A program made the position numbers and the translations under genes. From the NCBI GenBank assembly GCA_023362775.1, contig JALMGJ010000005.1:62687463-62751462 (forward strand): a DNA stretch of 64,000 bases. Reading direction: 5' to 3'. The notes under the pieces were generated by a model. That model did no database searches, had not been told where the DNA came from, and saw only the letters and a program-made list of their open reading frames with translations. How positions within the stretch are numbered: position 1 is the first letter of the stretch; each line of letters starts with the position of its first letter. Below, piece by piece: positions 32,638-43,604 of the stretch. The DNA is from Charina bottae (Eukaryota > Chordata > Lepidosauria > Squamata > Charinaidae).

Positions 32638-34903
32638 TTTTTTTTTTTTATTTTTTTTTTTATTAAATTTTATTAAGTTTTACAATACATAATAAAATTT
32701 AAAGTAGAAAAAGAAATAGAAACAGAAATACAAAATAAGAAAAAGATAAAGAAAAAGTGAAGTCAAGAAATAATAAGCAAAGAAAATATAGAAAATAGAT
32801 GTCCTCCAATCTATCTTTGAACTTAAAGTACAACAATTGATTTTAAATGTTAGTACTTCATACAGTATACAGGAACTTTTCTTTGTCATATGCCTTTTGA
32901 TTTCTTTAATCCAATCTTCTAACCTTCATCTTACTGTCTCCCAATAATCCATCTTTGGCTTCCACTCCTTGAAGTAGTAGTTAAATGTTGAATGTTCATT
33001 ACTACATATTTATATCTTCAATAAAGACCAATTAGTATAACAAATAAAAGCCTTATTTACTTCTAATAAACTACAATATATTCTATTCATATTATGACTC
33101 ATAACCTAACATGTTATGTAACTTAATACATAATTTAGCAATTCTTATAGTGTTCATACATATATATTTCTATAATTTAATTCTAATATATATATATATC
33201 TCCATAAAAAAGGAATTCTTGAATCTCAATTATCCATCTGTAATTTCCATTCCTTGTAGTAGTGTCCATTTAAACTAAATGCATAATCTATCATATCACT
33301 TAACCTAATAGCTAATATATCAATTCTTATAATATTCATACAATACATATTGATATATATCATCCTGTAGTAACCATCATTCTAATTCCATCATATCATT
33401 ATCTTCTCATAAATATATCTCTAAGGAAAACAATATTCTATAATATCAACTTGTGTTTGTATTTAGCATCTTACATTTAGAATATCACTTTTTATATATC
33501 CATACAGTTTCTCATAACAATTCAAGTCCATATTTTTTCATTAACCTTTATATCCATACAGTTTCTCATATCTTCTGTTTAGGTTATGCCAAAATCACAA
33601 TACACTGTGGGAGATTCGCAATATACAGCCTGCTCTTTTCTATATCTCATATAGAATATCAGAGCAACCTTCTCTCCCTTTCCACATATTTCACAACATC
33701 CATCCAACTGTGCACCCATATTTTCACTCTGTCTCCACTGCCACAACATATCTATACCAAGATTGTAGTGTAAAGCCTTCAGAATGTTCTTCTGAACTAA
33801 TATACTCAAAATTTCCTCCTTCTGTTTCTCCTCCACTTGAAAAACATTTTTCCTTTCTGTCTCCGTTTCTGTTCTCTGTTCTTTCTCTCTGTTTTGCAGA
33901 GTTACGAACAGTAATTCCAACGACCTTTGAATATTTGAAAAAGCCTCAGTAATCTCTCTTCTGAGCTCCTCAGGTACAAGTTGGAAAGCCATCTTTCCTG
34001 TGTCCTTCAAATTAAAACAACAACCCTTCTAGTCAAAACAATAATCATGTAATCTGTCCATGGAATACTACCAGCAGAATCTATTAAGCAGAACGTCGTT
34101 GTTGTTGTTGTTTTTTTAAAGTCAAAAGAAAAAAGAAAGTTCCAATAATCCAAAATACAGGAGAGAATAATATTTTAAACAGTTTATAGAAGGAGAAATA
34201 AAAAATATATTCCAAATGAAGCAAAATCCAACCAGGGAGGATGTAGAAAAAGACGACAAGGAAAAAAACACGTTACCCTGTGTTTTTATTCTTCAAACTG
34301 CGAGCTTTCGTTCTTCAAGCTGCAAGCTGCTTAATCCAAACAAAGAGTTTCTCAAAAAATGAATAGTCATTTAGTTTATCAAGCGAAGAATTACAAACAG
34401 AGTCTCTTAAATCCCTCTAATACAAAAGAGAAGTAAAAAAAAAAAAATGCAGACGTTTCATTATGTTGCAAATATATAGTCCATCAAACTTCCACCAGAA
34501 TCAGTTATAGCAAAGAAAGCACAAAGTTAGCCAACATTTTCAACAAAGTCCAAAAAATAGATCTTAGATTTCAAAAATATTTTAATCTAAAAAAAACATT
34601 CCTAAAGTGATCTAAAAGCGGCTGGGCGCTCTTGTGTCTCTTCAAAGAGACTTGTTTCCCCTGCGAGAGCCTGATATATCTCGGCCATTGCCTTGCACTT
34701 ACCCTGTTCCTTCCGCGGTGGAAAACTACAGAAAAAACAAGGGTAGGCAATCCCAATGGCCCCACGAGTAATCTTCTGGTCTCCCCTTCTCCAGGGGAAA
34801 AAAAACTTCAGTGGACCACAACTTCTACAATCCACGCAAGCAAGGGAAATTCAGTCAGTTCTGAGAAATCTGACTGGTCGAGCTGGCAGCCAAGCCTGGA
34901 GTG
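32638..34903 (-). mobile_element. L1-derived non-autonomous retroelement with 17-bp TSD
   Basis: Flanked by identical 17-bp repeats acttcttaccatcttct (32621-32637 and 34904-34920), so both insertion edges are exact. On the minus strand it starts at 34903 with a relatively GC-rich leader, has an open frame at 34010-33579, then a long AT-rich 3' region. It ends in a poly-A tract (poly-T on the plus strand at 32638) after 'aataaaattt'. No ORF2 (endonuclease/RT) sequence is present. The tail resembles the L1 tails elsewhere in the window. Confidence 0.8.
33579..34010 (-). CDS. ORF1-like protein fragment of the L1-derived element
   Basis: 143 codons beginning MKDTGKMAFQLVPEELRRE. The first 70 residues are rich in Glu, Lys, Arg and Leu (...'TETETERKNVFQVEEKQKEE') with heptad-like spacing, consistent with a coiled coil such as that of L1 ORF1p. 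The rest holds 'CCEICGKGEKV'. No RRM or C-terminal domain of ORF1p could be recognised. It lies between the GC-richer leader and the AT-rich tail, so it is probably the remains of the element's first ORF. Function unknown; it may not be translated. Confidence 0.45.
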   Translation of the reverse strand: MKDTGKMAFQLVPEELRREITEAFSNIQRSLELLFVTLQNREKEQRTETETERKNVFQVEEKQKEEILSILVQKNILKALHYNLGIDMLWQWRQSENMGAQLDGCCEICGKGEKVALIFYMRYRKEQAVYCESPTVYCDFGIT

Positions 34904-35274
34904 ACTTCTTACCATCTTCTGATTGGCTGAAACTTAGGTGTGAAAACACCAAGCACAAAGCATAGAACATTGCACATAGTATAAACTGCCAAAGGGTGGC
35001 AGTGCTGCATCTAAGCAAGCATGCTGTCTCCCCCCTCTTGACTTTCCCAGGACAACTCTTCCCACGAAAGTTTCAGGGGCTAGACATAGTAATGAGCACA
35101 CGTGACATCTTCACTAGCCACCTGGCTTCATATCTATGAAAGATATGGAGAAAGCCATTCAAAGCTATGAGAAAGCTTTGTTTTCTACAGAAAGCGATTT
35201 GCCATTTCACATGAGAAATCTGACATGATAATCTTAGGAAATTGTAGTAACACATTCTTCATAATATGGATCTT

Positions 35275-35470
35275 GAATTTGGCCCAGAAATTTCAGCTGG
35301 TCCAGAATGCAGCAACAAAGTTGGTGAACAGTGTCAGAGGTGTCACATTTCTCCCAAGTTGAAACAGCAAAACAGGTTACTTTTAATGTGGCTTTGGTAT
35401 TTATGTTCTTGTAAACTACCCAAAGCTTTTTTCAAAGTGTGCAGCATTTATATATGTAAAATAAATCAAT
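35275..35470 (+). repeat. CR1 LINE 3' fragment
   Basis: 'cagaaatttcagctggtccagaatgcagcaac' translates to 'FQLVQNAAT', the CR1 'KLQLVQNAAAR' motif, followed by 'gtaaactacccaaagc' and an 'ataaat' tail resembling CR1 ends. Degenerate. Confidence 0.6.
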
Positions 35471-37483
35471 AATATAACTAAGAAAGAAAAATTCATATTC
35501 TATGTAGCTTGCTTTCTCTGGCTAGTGGAGAGAAGGCTGGAAGCATTCAGCAAGGAAGATTCAGGGTTTTTTTTCTCCTGATACTGTACAGTCTTGCTCT
35601 TGAAAGAAAACTGGTGAGAAAGGAAAGATAAGACGCTATGCCTTCATTTAACTACTTAGTCTTATTTTCTCTATCTGACTACTTATTGCAAGAAGCTGTT
35701 ATGGAAGGAAGGGGGAAAAGTAGTGATAGTTAGAGGTCAGAAAACAGTATTCATGCATCCCATGGTAGTATGCCAGGAACCACTTAGCTACTCCTGCTTT
35801 AAAGGCACTCTCCATTACTCTTCATCTGAAATGACTCTCTGAACAGCTTTCATAAGACTGATAAAACAAGACAGGCCATGCTCGTAGCTTACGGGCCATA
35901 ACAACATGGAGGAGGAAAGAAGACAAAAAAGTATTGTTTAGGCAATTAAGTAGTAGCTCTTATAACCATTAATCTCAATTATAACAGTCCACGGACAAGA
36001 GTGACAAAATGGGGTAAGAGTGCCTAATGGAGTAACTCTTCTTTTTCCATAATTCCCTCTGCTGAATTGCTTGAGTTATTAGTGTTTCTGTTTATAATAT
36101 TAGGCTGAAGTGTAAAGTATATTGTTTAAATGTGACAGTAAATGATTGTCAATAATTTGTTCTTCTAACTCTGTATTTAATAAAGGGTGCAATGTAGTCT
36201 GCAAAGTATATGACAATTCATCCTCCAAATTTAGCAAAGATGTATAAACCCAATAGCTGAAACTTGCAGGACCTTTAATAAAGTGTGCATCTGGAACCAT
36301 AAAATATTCAAAGTTAATTCCACAGGTTCAGTTCTGCCCCTATGCACTTGAGTATAAATCCTGTTGAAATTATGGTTATACAATTATTAAGTTATGAAGC
36401 AAGGAAATCAAGCATTTTATTAAATAAGGAAGCACCCATCTAATTGAAAGAGAGACAGCGTGGTAAGTCAGCAAAATATTAGGGTTGTTGGAAAAACTGT
36501 CAAGCTTCACCATGATATAGAAAGCAATAAAACTAATGTATTTAGTTTGATTACTTAAAATAAGGGGAGATTACTAAACATGTTAGGTGTGTGCTTAAAA
36601 TGAAATATTTCCCTTTTGTAATGTTAGCAACATATGTTAACATCAGTCACTTAACAAATTTTAAGCATGCAAGGTAATTCTGTTCATGTCAAAATACTCA
36701 TTTTCACTGATACTTGCCAAGAATTACTGCATATTGCAGCTACTCTTTGAATTTGGGAATCTGATTGAAAATCAATGTTTATTTTATTTTTCTGATTGTA
36801 GAAGCTTTTGAACAGTTATTGTGCTGTGCCATTAAAACCCTGTGCCAAATTAAAACAAATCAATTTATAATATAATGAAACATTATTGATTGCACATGCT
36901 CTCCAGATGTTTTGAACTGAATCTTTCAATCCCCAATCTTGACTATGCTAACTGGGATTACTGGAATGTATTTATTACTTATTTATTAATTTGATTTATA
37001 TGGCTTTTCCATCTAGGCATAGTAACTCTGGGTGGCTGACAACACATGAAAACCCAATCCAAAATTAACAAAAAACACCAATATATAAAATGTATAATAA
37101 CAACTGAGGTAAAACCCAATCTACAATAAAATAACAGTAAATAACGGTACCTCACAGTAGTGACGGATTTGGAATTTTGGAACTGTAGTCTGAGACGTTT
37201 TGAGGTTATTTATTCCTGAGTATCAGTTTTGTTACAAATTGGCTTTACTCTGAGTTGTCATTACTAATAAAAACGTATTATGATATGATTCTTGGGGGTA
37301 CCATTAAAGCAGAAATTGCTACATGATATAGTGTTGATTAGAGGCAATTAGATGTATTTATTTGTTCAGCAAGATAACATTTTTTTAATTTAATAATTTA
37401 ATTGTAAATGTCATGAGTTTTCTCTTCCATTGTCCCTATTCTTTATGTAAAATAGCAGTCATATGTTTTGCTTTTTATTTTAG
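35471..37483. other. DOCK1 intron with a minus-strand LINE 3' end
   Basis: Mostly unremarkable intron. At 36963-37150, 'tatttattacttatttattaatttgatttatatgg...actctgggtggctgacaacac' looks like a degenerate CR1/L3 terminal block in minus orientation. The intron ends in the splice acceptor ctttttattttag (to 37483). Confidence 0.5.
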
Positions 37484-37578
37484 GACTTCCTTATGGAAAC
37501 ATTCATCATGTTCAAAAATCTTATTGGGAAGAATGTCTATCCTTCTGACTGGGTTATAATGAACATGATGCAGAATAA
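37484..37578 (+). CDS. DOCK1: DOCK1 internal exon (95 bp)
   Basis: Encodes [20 protein letters not shown] and [11 protein letters not shown] plus two bases (AA) of a split lysine codon; 31 complete codons, ending in phase 2. The acceptor is tttattttag and the donor GTAAGT (from 37579). The '[22 protein letters not shown]' block is strongly conserved in DOCK1/2/5; 'VIMNMMQN' points to DOCK1. It joins in phase to the exon at 13132-13233. A serine stands where I recall phenylalanine in mammalian DOCK1 (YPSDW). The segment lies in the helical region before DHR-2. The following exon, expected to begin with a G completing the lysine, was not found in the window. Confidence 0.9.
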
Positions 37579-38163
37579 GTAAGTCCAGAGAAAATCACTG
37601 AATTTCCTTAGAAATCAGTTTTTTGTTACATGCATGTAAACCTTTCACTTTATCCAATTATATCATCAACATTCTCTCTATCTCACACAGGAAAGCTTTT
37701 TTTTTCACCAGACTAAATATTTTGCCATCGATAGTTATAAAGGGGATGTTTAATAATACTCTACTCCAAGATCTCCAGTGACCTTGTTCAGACATGGCAA
37801 TAGAGAGAGTATCACTGATTTTGCTCTGCTGCCCCTTGTTTCAAACCTGGTACTTTGAATTACTAAAACCATTGTTAGCTAACTGCTTAGGCTAGCTTGA
37901 GGAAGAGAACACTTTCTCCTTGCTAGCAGATCAGTCCACAGAAATGGATTGCCTACTGCTTGATTTAATGAGGTTCCTGTCATAATTACAATCTATAATA
38001 TTTGTTAAGTATTCTTCCTTTTATAGTAATTCCAACAGAAATAGAAAAGCTTGAAAAATCTTTTGGAGTAAATATTTTGTTACTCCATACATGAAAAAGC
38101 TTTGTGACTCATCAGTTTAATAGAAATGATTTTTACTATTTTTAACCTCTCATTTGTCCATAT
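37579..38163. other. DOCK1 intron, nothing recognised
   Basis: Start of the downstream intron. No element recognised before the solo LTR. Confidence 0.5.
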
Positions 38164-38168
38164 TATAT

Positions 38169-38540
38169 TGTAATGACCCTGACTTCAATGTCCCAATAAA
38201 CACTTCTCCATACACTTTATTGAAATGCAGAATAAGCTTTATTAAGGATACATGTAAATCAAAGCACTCCCAAAGATCCGAATGACGGTTACCCGCCAAA
38301 CTCTCAAACTTAGCTCTCCCCCTTCGCGCCAGTTTCTTCGCGCCCATGATGTCAATGTCCATTACTTTCTCACTCCGCACTCGCCCCCTCCAGGCTCCAG
38401 CAGGTGGACGACCTTGACGATGCATTCCACAGTCTCTGGTGTTAGACACAGCTCCTCTCCTGGCACGTTTTCCCCCTCCCCACACAACACGTTCTAATTA
38501 TACAAAGACAAATGGCAGGATTATCACTAGAACCCTGACA
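38169..38540 (-). mobile_element. Solo LTR, 372 bp, with 5-bp TSD TATAT
   Basis: Flanked by TATAT at 38164-38168 and 38541-38545. The ends are tgtaatgaccctga and aaccctgaca, giving short inverted TG...CA termini. On the minus strand, AATAAA signals occur at 38243-38238 and 38221-38216 near the end, as expected for R/U5, so the LTR points to the minus strand. No internal sequence remains. Likely Ty3/gypsy or ERV type; the AT-only TSD is weak evidence on its own. Confidence 0.7.
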
Positions 38541-38632
38541 TATATTGAGGTTCAAATTAGATTATGAATTGTACTTCCCAACCATCAGCAGCTCACTTCA
38601 TCAGATGCATTTGAGCTTATGCTCTAATGCAG

Positions 38633-39130
38633 AGCTTTCCAAACTTTTCATGTTGGTGACACACCTTTTAGACATGCATCAGTTCGTGACACAGTAATAA
38701 CAGGGCTCCCTGCCCCCCGGCCCACGCGATTGGCTCCCGCCTGCAAACCCTACCCCTCCGGCCCACGCGATTGGCTCCCGCCTGCAAACCCCACCCCTCT
38801 GGCCCACGCAACAGGCAGGGCAGGGCAGTGGGGGCTGGCTCGATCGTGGGGTGGAGAGGCAAGGCAACAGCGCTTACCGGTGGTGCAGTAAGGGCTGGGT
38901 GGGACTTCAGCGGGGACTCTTCAGCGCAAGCAGGCAGCAGGCAAGAAAGGTTGTCTCCGGCAACCTGGGCCTGCTGCACCGGCTTTTTATCCCGAAGTTT
39001 GCACCGTTTGAGGGCAGGGGCCAATCGGGTCTCGCGCTGCTCGGCCCGCCTCTCTGCCCTTCTTTGGCGCGCGCTGATTGGCTCTTCTTCTGGTTCCCCC
39101 CCAAGGTCTTGCATGTTCTGTATGAATCTG
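38633..39130. repeat. GC-rich hAT-like repeat with 41-bp tandem units
   Basis: Starts 'cagagctttccaaacttttcatgttggtgacacacc', matching the minus-strand end of the block at 540-658. Inside are three 41-bp tandem units (ggcccacgcgattggctcc...) starting at 38719, 38760 and 38801, the third partial. The block is rich in CpG (gcgcgctgattgg, cggcccgcc) against AT-rich intron. Open frames across it on both strands are a by-product of GC content and show no known domain. The far terminus is not evident. Confidence 0.5.
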
Positions 39131-39575
39131 AGCAATAGAAATACTTATGCTGGTCTAAGTGTGTGACTGTAGAATAATGTTCCTTAAGCCATTCCTTACA
39201 TACAGGTCTAAGCAGCTTTCCATTTTCTGTTTTTATTAAGGTTTAAATCTGTAACTTCAAATCATTTCTGCAATAGAGAAGCTTCAGTAAAGAGCTTTTT
39301 TTTTAAAAAAAAAATCTGCCCTAGAATTCAGCTACACCTGTGTCAAAATACTGAAATATAACTCCTGGCAGAAAATATCTTTTGAAATAGAATTCTCTCT
39401 GATACTAATTTTTATGGCCATAGATCTTAATAAAAATTAAGGTATGGCTCTTTAAACTGTATATTCAGTTGCTATTGACAGGCATCTCTTTAAAAATGGC
39501 TTTTTTGGAAACTTAGTACATATGATTTACACAAAGGATCAGCTATAAATTTATGCATGATCGTTTCTTTTAAAG
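39131..39575. other. Intronic sequence, nothing recognised
   Basis: AT-rich intron between two repeats. Confidence 0.5.
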
Positions 39576-39577
39576 TA

Positions 39578-41154
39578 TGCTGCTCAAAAAATAAAGGGAA
39601 CACTGAAATAAGACATCCTAGATCTGAATGAATGAAATATTCGTATTAATTACTTTGTTCATTACATAGTTGAATGTGCTGACAACAAAATCACACGAAA
39701 AGCAATGGAAATCAAATGTAAGCAACCCCTGGAGGTCTGGATGTGGAGTTACACTCAAAAATTAAAGTGGAAAAGAACACTACAGGCTGATCCAACGTTG
39801 ATGTAATGTCCTTAAAACAAGTCAAAATGAGGCTCAGTAGTGTGTGTGGCCTCCACGTGCCTGTATGACCTCCCTACAACGCCTGGGCATGCTCCTGATG
39901 AGGTGGCGGATGGTCTCCTGAGGGATCTCCTCCCACACCTGGACTAAAGCATCCCCCAACTCCTGGACAGTCTGTGGTGCAACGTGGCGTTGGTGGATGG
40001 AGCGAGACATGATGTCCCAGATGTGCTCAATTGGATTCAGGTCTGGGGAACGGGCGGGCCAGTCCATAGCATCAATGCCTTCGTCTTGCAGGAACTGCTG
40101 GCACACTCCATCCACATGAGGTCTAGCATTGTCTTGCATTAGGAGGAACCCAGGGCCAACCGCACCAGCATATGGTCTCACAAGGGGTCTGAGGATCTCA
40201 TCTCGGTACCTAATGGCAGTCAGGCTACCTCTGGCGAGCACATGGAGGGCTGTGCGGCCCCCTAAAGAAATGCCACCCCACACCATTACTGACCCACTGC
40301 CAAACCGGTCATGCTGGAGAATGTTGCAGGCAGCAGAACATTCTCCACGGCGTCTCCAGACCCTGTCACGTCTGTCACATGTGCTCAGTGTGAACTGCTT
40401 TCATCTGTGAAGAGCACAGGGCGCCAGTGGCAAAGTTGCCAATCTTGTGTTCTCTGGCAAATGCCCAACGTCCTGCACGGTGTTGGGCTGTAAGCACAAC
40501 CCCCACCTGTGGACATCAGGCCCTCATACCACCCTCATGGAGTCTGTTTCTGACCGTTTGAGCAGCCACATGCACATTTGTGGCCCACTGGAGGTCATTT
40601 TGCAGGGCTCTGGCAGTGCTCCTCCTGTCCCTCCTTGCACAAAGGCGGAGGTAGCGGTCCTGCTGCTGGGTTGTTGCCCTCCTACGGCCTCCTCCACGTC
40701 TCCTGATGTACTGACCTGTCTCCTGGTAGCGCCTCCATGCTCTGGACACTACGCTGACAGACACAGCAAACCTTCTTGCCACAGCTCGCATTGATGTGCC
40801 ATCCTGGATGAGCTGCACTACCTGAGCCACTTGTGTGGGTTGTAGACTCCGTCTCATGCTACCACTAGAGTGGAAGCACCGCCAGCATTCAAAAGTGACC
40901 AAACCATCAGCCAGAAAGCATAGGAACTGAGAAGTGGTCTGTGGTCACCACCTGCAGATCCACTCCTTTATTGGGGATGTCTTGCTAACTGCCTATGCTT
41001 TCCGCCTATTGTCTATTCCATGTGCACAACAGCATGTGAAATTGATTGTCAATCAGTGTTGCTACCTAAGTGGACAGTTTGATTTCACAGAAGTGTGATT
41101 GACTTGGACTTACATTGTGTTGTTTCAGTGTTCCCTTTATTTTTTTGAGCAGTG
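39578..41154 (-). mobile_element. Nearly full-length Tc1 transposon (fish-type)
   Basis: 1577 bp between TA dinucleotides (39576-39577 and 41155-41156). The ends are inverted repeats of about 30 bp: tgctgctcaaaaaataaagg... at the left and, on the minus strand, cactgctcaaaaaaataaag at the right. It contains a complete but mutated transposase gene on the minus strand. The terminal sequence and protein match, from memory, a Tc1 family very abundant in teleost fishes and lampreys. Confidence 0.93.
39835..40857 (-). pseudogene. Tc1 transposase
   Basis: About 341 codons, the usual Tc1 transposase length, starting at [12 protein letters not shown] (40857). The N-terminal helix-turn-helix DNA-binding domains (to about 40520) read '[20 protein letters not shown]' and '[19 protein letters not shown]'. 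A TGA at about 40516 replaces a CGA arginine codon, and two apparent single-base losses near 40440 and 40400 shift the frame. The catalytic domain resumes at 40286 'MVWGGISLGGRTALHVLARG', with 'LMQDNARPH' (second Asp) and 'SPDLNPIEHIWD' (final Glu of the DDE triad), and ends 'ARGGHTHY'. It is inactive, with only a few lesions. Confidence 0.93.
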
Positions 41155-41156
41155 TA

Positions 41157-43254
41157 GCTTCTTTGCATGATTTGATCCTCCAATCCTATTAAAATTGTTG
41201 AAATTTATGCATGTAACTATCAATGTTAATGTACTGTTTGCCATTTGATGTGGACTAGACATAAGGCAGTCTTCTTCTGCTGACATTCCTGCCAAGTTCA
41301 AAATGCAAATAACTAAGAAAGCTTTTCATACTCTTGGTCATCCTACATCAATTTATAAAGAAAGTAACAATATATATTATTCATTATTTCTTGTTTGCTT
41401 TGAGGGGGAGTTCAGACAGTTCATTGCAATATTTTTTTTGAAAGAGATAATCCTGTTTTCAAGGAGATGCACACAGAGTAAAATCTTTGAGATGTGTGCA
41501 TGTTGCCTGGTACAGTAGTGTGCATTACAGTTTCCATTCTGAATTGTTTCCATGGTTCTTTGGAAAAGAGTGTGACTGTCCAGATTGTATTTTGTCTTTA
41601 CTGAAGCAGTTCTGGGACTGGACAGGAGGTCTTTTCAATTCTTTGTCAGCTCAAGTAGAATGAGTAATATAACATGCTTTCCCCCCCCAAATGCCATTAA
41701 CAGTGCCTCTTAACTGCACATTATTTACTAATCAGTTCTCCAGGAATTGAAATAGTTCTAAGTTTCTTTGAAAAGAATTTGATATTTTGAATATACTGTC
41801 ATTTGTTTTCTGATGCTTCTATGAAATGATATAACCTGAAAGTTTCATTTAAAAAAATAGTGATCTATGTTTCAGAAAATCGTCAATATTTTTACTATTT
41901 TTTTTAAAAAAAGGATTGGAAAGTGGCATTCTGATTGAATAGTGTAAGGATTTCAATAATAATTGAGGATATGGAAGAAGAGAATTGTGCAAGTAGATAG
42001 CCTTGAAGATGGCTTTGGATTACAACTCATGAGATTAGTATAGCGTAGTGCAGTATAGTGTAGTATAGTTAATAGCCCGTGCTTTATAATGTATTCTTAT
42101 AAAAAGGTAAAGATACCCTTAAGTCAGGATTCCTAGTGACCACATGGAAACAATCATGTAATGGGGTGGGGGGGGTGTGACAAGGCAATACTAATTTGTC
42201 ATTGCTTCCTTCCAGAAGTATTCAGCTTCCAGGGTCCAACCGGTATTTCTGATATTCTTTTATGGAATTCCATTTTTTTACTTTCAAGTTTGGCCTACAG
42301 TCCTGTTAGTATCTTTATGGTCTCCGATTCAAGTGCTAACAAGACTGGATCCTGCCTAGCTTCCAAGCCTAGGTGAGATCAGCTAGATGCTGCCACCTGC
42401 TGCGATATTAAGGTGGAATAATTATTAATCTTGCGATGAAGTTGCCTCATTAGTTCTTACAGTACATACAACATACAGGTTAGATTCTGCTTTCTTTCCA
42501 CATGAATTTGATAAATACAATGCTTGCAAATCTAATTAGCATCAGCTGGCTTAAGCACTGTACTCATCAGGGATATAAATTCTAGGATGTAATTTACTTT
42601 CTCTGGGTTTTTTTTTCCAGTGGTTGATTGTAGTCACTATACTCCAAAATGTTTATTTCGTGGTGGGTTGACCCAATAAACCAAACCATATATCATCAAG
42701 ATTAAAAGAAGCAGTCTCTGCCAGTATACCGTTATATGAAGTCCTCTGTATAATTGTTCTGAATGTTTTGTCTTAAGAGATAGTATACTCCAAGATTCTT
42801 TTCTACATTTTCATTTTCTAAATTTAATTCTCATTCTAGCTCTGTCAGGTGTTTGGGGGAACCGTTGAAGGTTTTTGCAAATCCAATTACAACATTATTC
42901 TCATGACCCTTGTTAAATGCTACTTGCTTTCAAAAATAAAAAGTTGTATTCCTGTCTTTGAAGTCTAACATTAATTTGTTGGAAAAAGAATAAGGCAAAA
43001 ATACTGCTTTTGGCAACCTTCAAAATATGTTAAGAGAGCTAGTGTTTTCTAAACATATAATTAATGCTGAATTTTCAGAAATCTTGAGTTTAAAAGCATT
43101 TTTAGGTAAGTTTTCCCCATGTATTATAACTGGGTGTGCTGTCTTTCCAGACAGGGTTGCCCCTTCCCTGATATAAGAGATGAATAGTTATTTTAGTATT
43201 GTGATTTGATGGCTACGTGACTTTAAGTAGTTAGGAGGAATGAGCAGTTACCAG
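41157..43254. other. DOCK1 intron, nothing recognised
   Basis: No transposon, exon or RNA gene recognised. A poly-G run sits at 42165-42176. Confidence 0.5.
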
Positions 43255-43590
43255 TTTTGCCAGCTACAGCTATTACTGTTTTAGATGGTTGCCAATTCTC
43301 ATCATGCTCTGGTAATCACCTGCCTGGATTACAGTAATGCTTTGCATTATTTATTGCTTTGCTTTGTTTTGCTTTGCTTTATTTATATCTGCTCCATTTG
43401 AGCACTTTTTTGAGGGATTACCATTAAAAATCACCCAGAAGCTTCAGCTAGTACAAAATGTGGCTACTGCGGAATAGTGCAGAACAGACCTTGCAGTGCA
43501 GATTTTTGAAATCCCAGCACTTCACTGAAACTCCCTTTCTTGTTGTGTCTATGAGCTGATGTGATCCTCTCGTTCTGCCTAATGCTATAG
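43255..43590 (+). repeat. CR1-like LINE fragment
   Basis: 'atcacctgcctggattacagtaatgctttgcat' reads 'ITCLDYSNALH' (CR1 'xxxDYCNALY' motif), interrupted by a (ttgct)n run, and continues with 'cagaagcttcagctagtacaaaatgtggc' (QKLQLVQNVA). Degenerate plus-strand fragment of the C-terminal part. Confidence 0.6.
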
Positions 43591-43604
43591 CCAATCTGGT
43601 TGAT

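Larger units (their letters stand above)
23562..35225 (-). mobile_element. Ty1/copia retroelement in tandem: LTR-int-LTR-int-LTR
   Basis: Two internal regions (24216-27924, 3709 bp; 28579-32288, 3710 bp) alternate with three same-direction LTRs. The outer ends are flanked by one 5-bp TSD, TGATA (23557-23561 and 35226-35230), whereas the junctions with the middle LTR have none. LTRs begin TG and end CA. On the minus strand the order is LTR, primer-binding site, gag, protease, integrase, RT, RNase H, polypurine tract, LTR; integrase before RT is the Ty1/copia order. The period is 4363-4364 bp, and the two units differ visibly only by 16 versus 17 A at 24484 and 28847 and by one base in the LTR. 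The third LTR holds an L1-derived insertion. Confidence 0.93.
32289..35225 (-). repeat. Copia LTR 3 (5' LTR of unit 2), split by an L1-derived insertion
   Basis: LTR sequence occupies 32289-32637 and 34921-35225. Removing the 2266-bp insertion and one 17-bp TSD copy leaves exactly 654 bp. It differs from LTR 1 and LTR 2 at nine sites seen (for example 32400 A to G, gagcac to gagtac, ctcccg to ctcttg), about 1.4 percent. It is followed by the right TGATA. Confidence 0.9.

Noticed and set aside
23580..35225. Interpretation as segmental duplication or satellite array of unknown type
   Set aside because: LTR ends, primer-binding site, polypurine tract and gag-pol order identify a retroelement.
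23557..35230. Interpretation as two independent insertions of the same element
   Set aside because: The middle LTR is shared, no TSD occurs at inner junctions, and the outer TGATA pair belongs to one integration.
38668..39166. 155- and 131-codon open frames on opposite strands
   Set aside because: Explained by the CpG-rich tandem repeat, where stop codons are rare in all frames.
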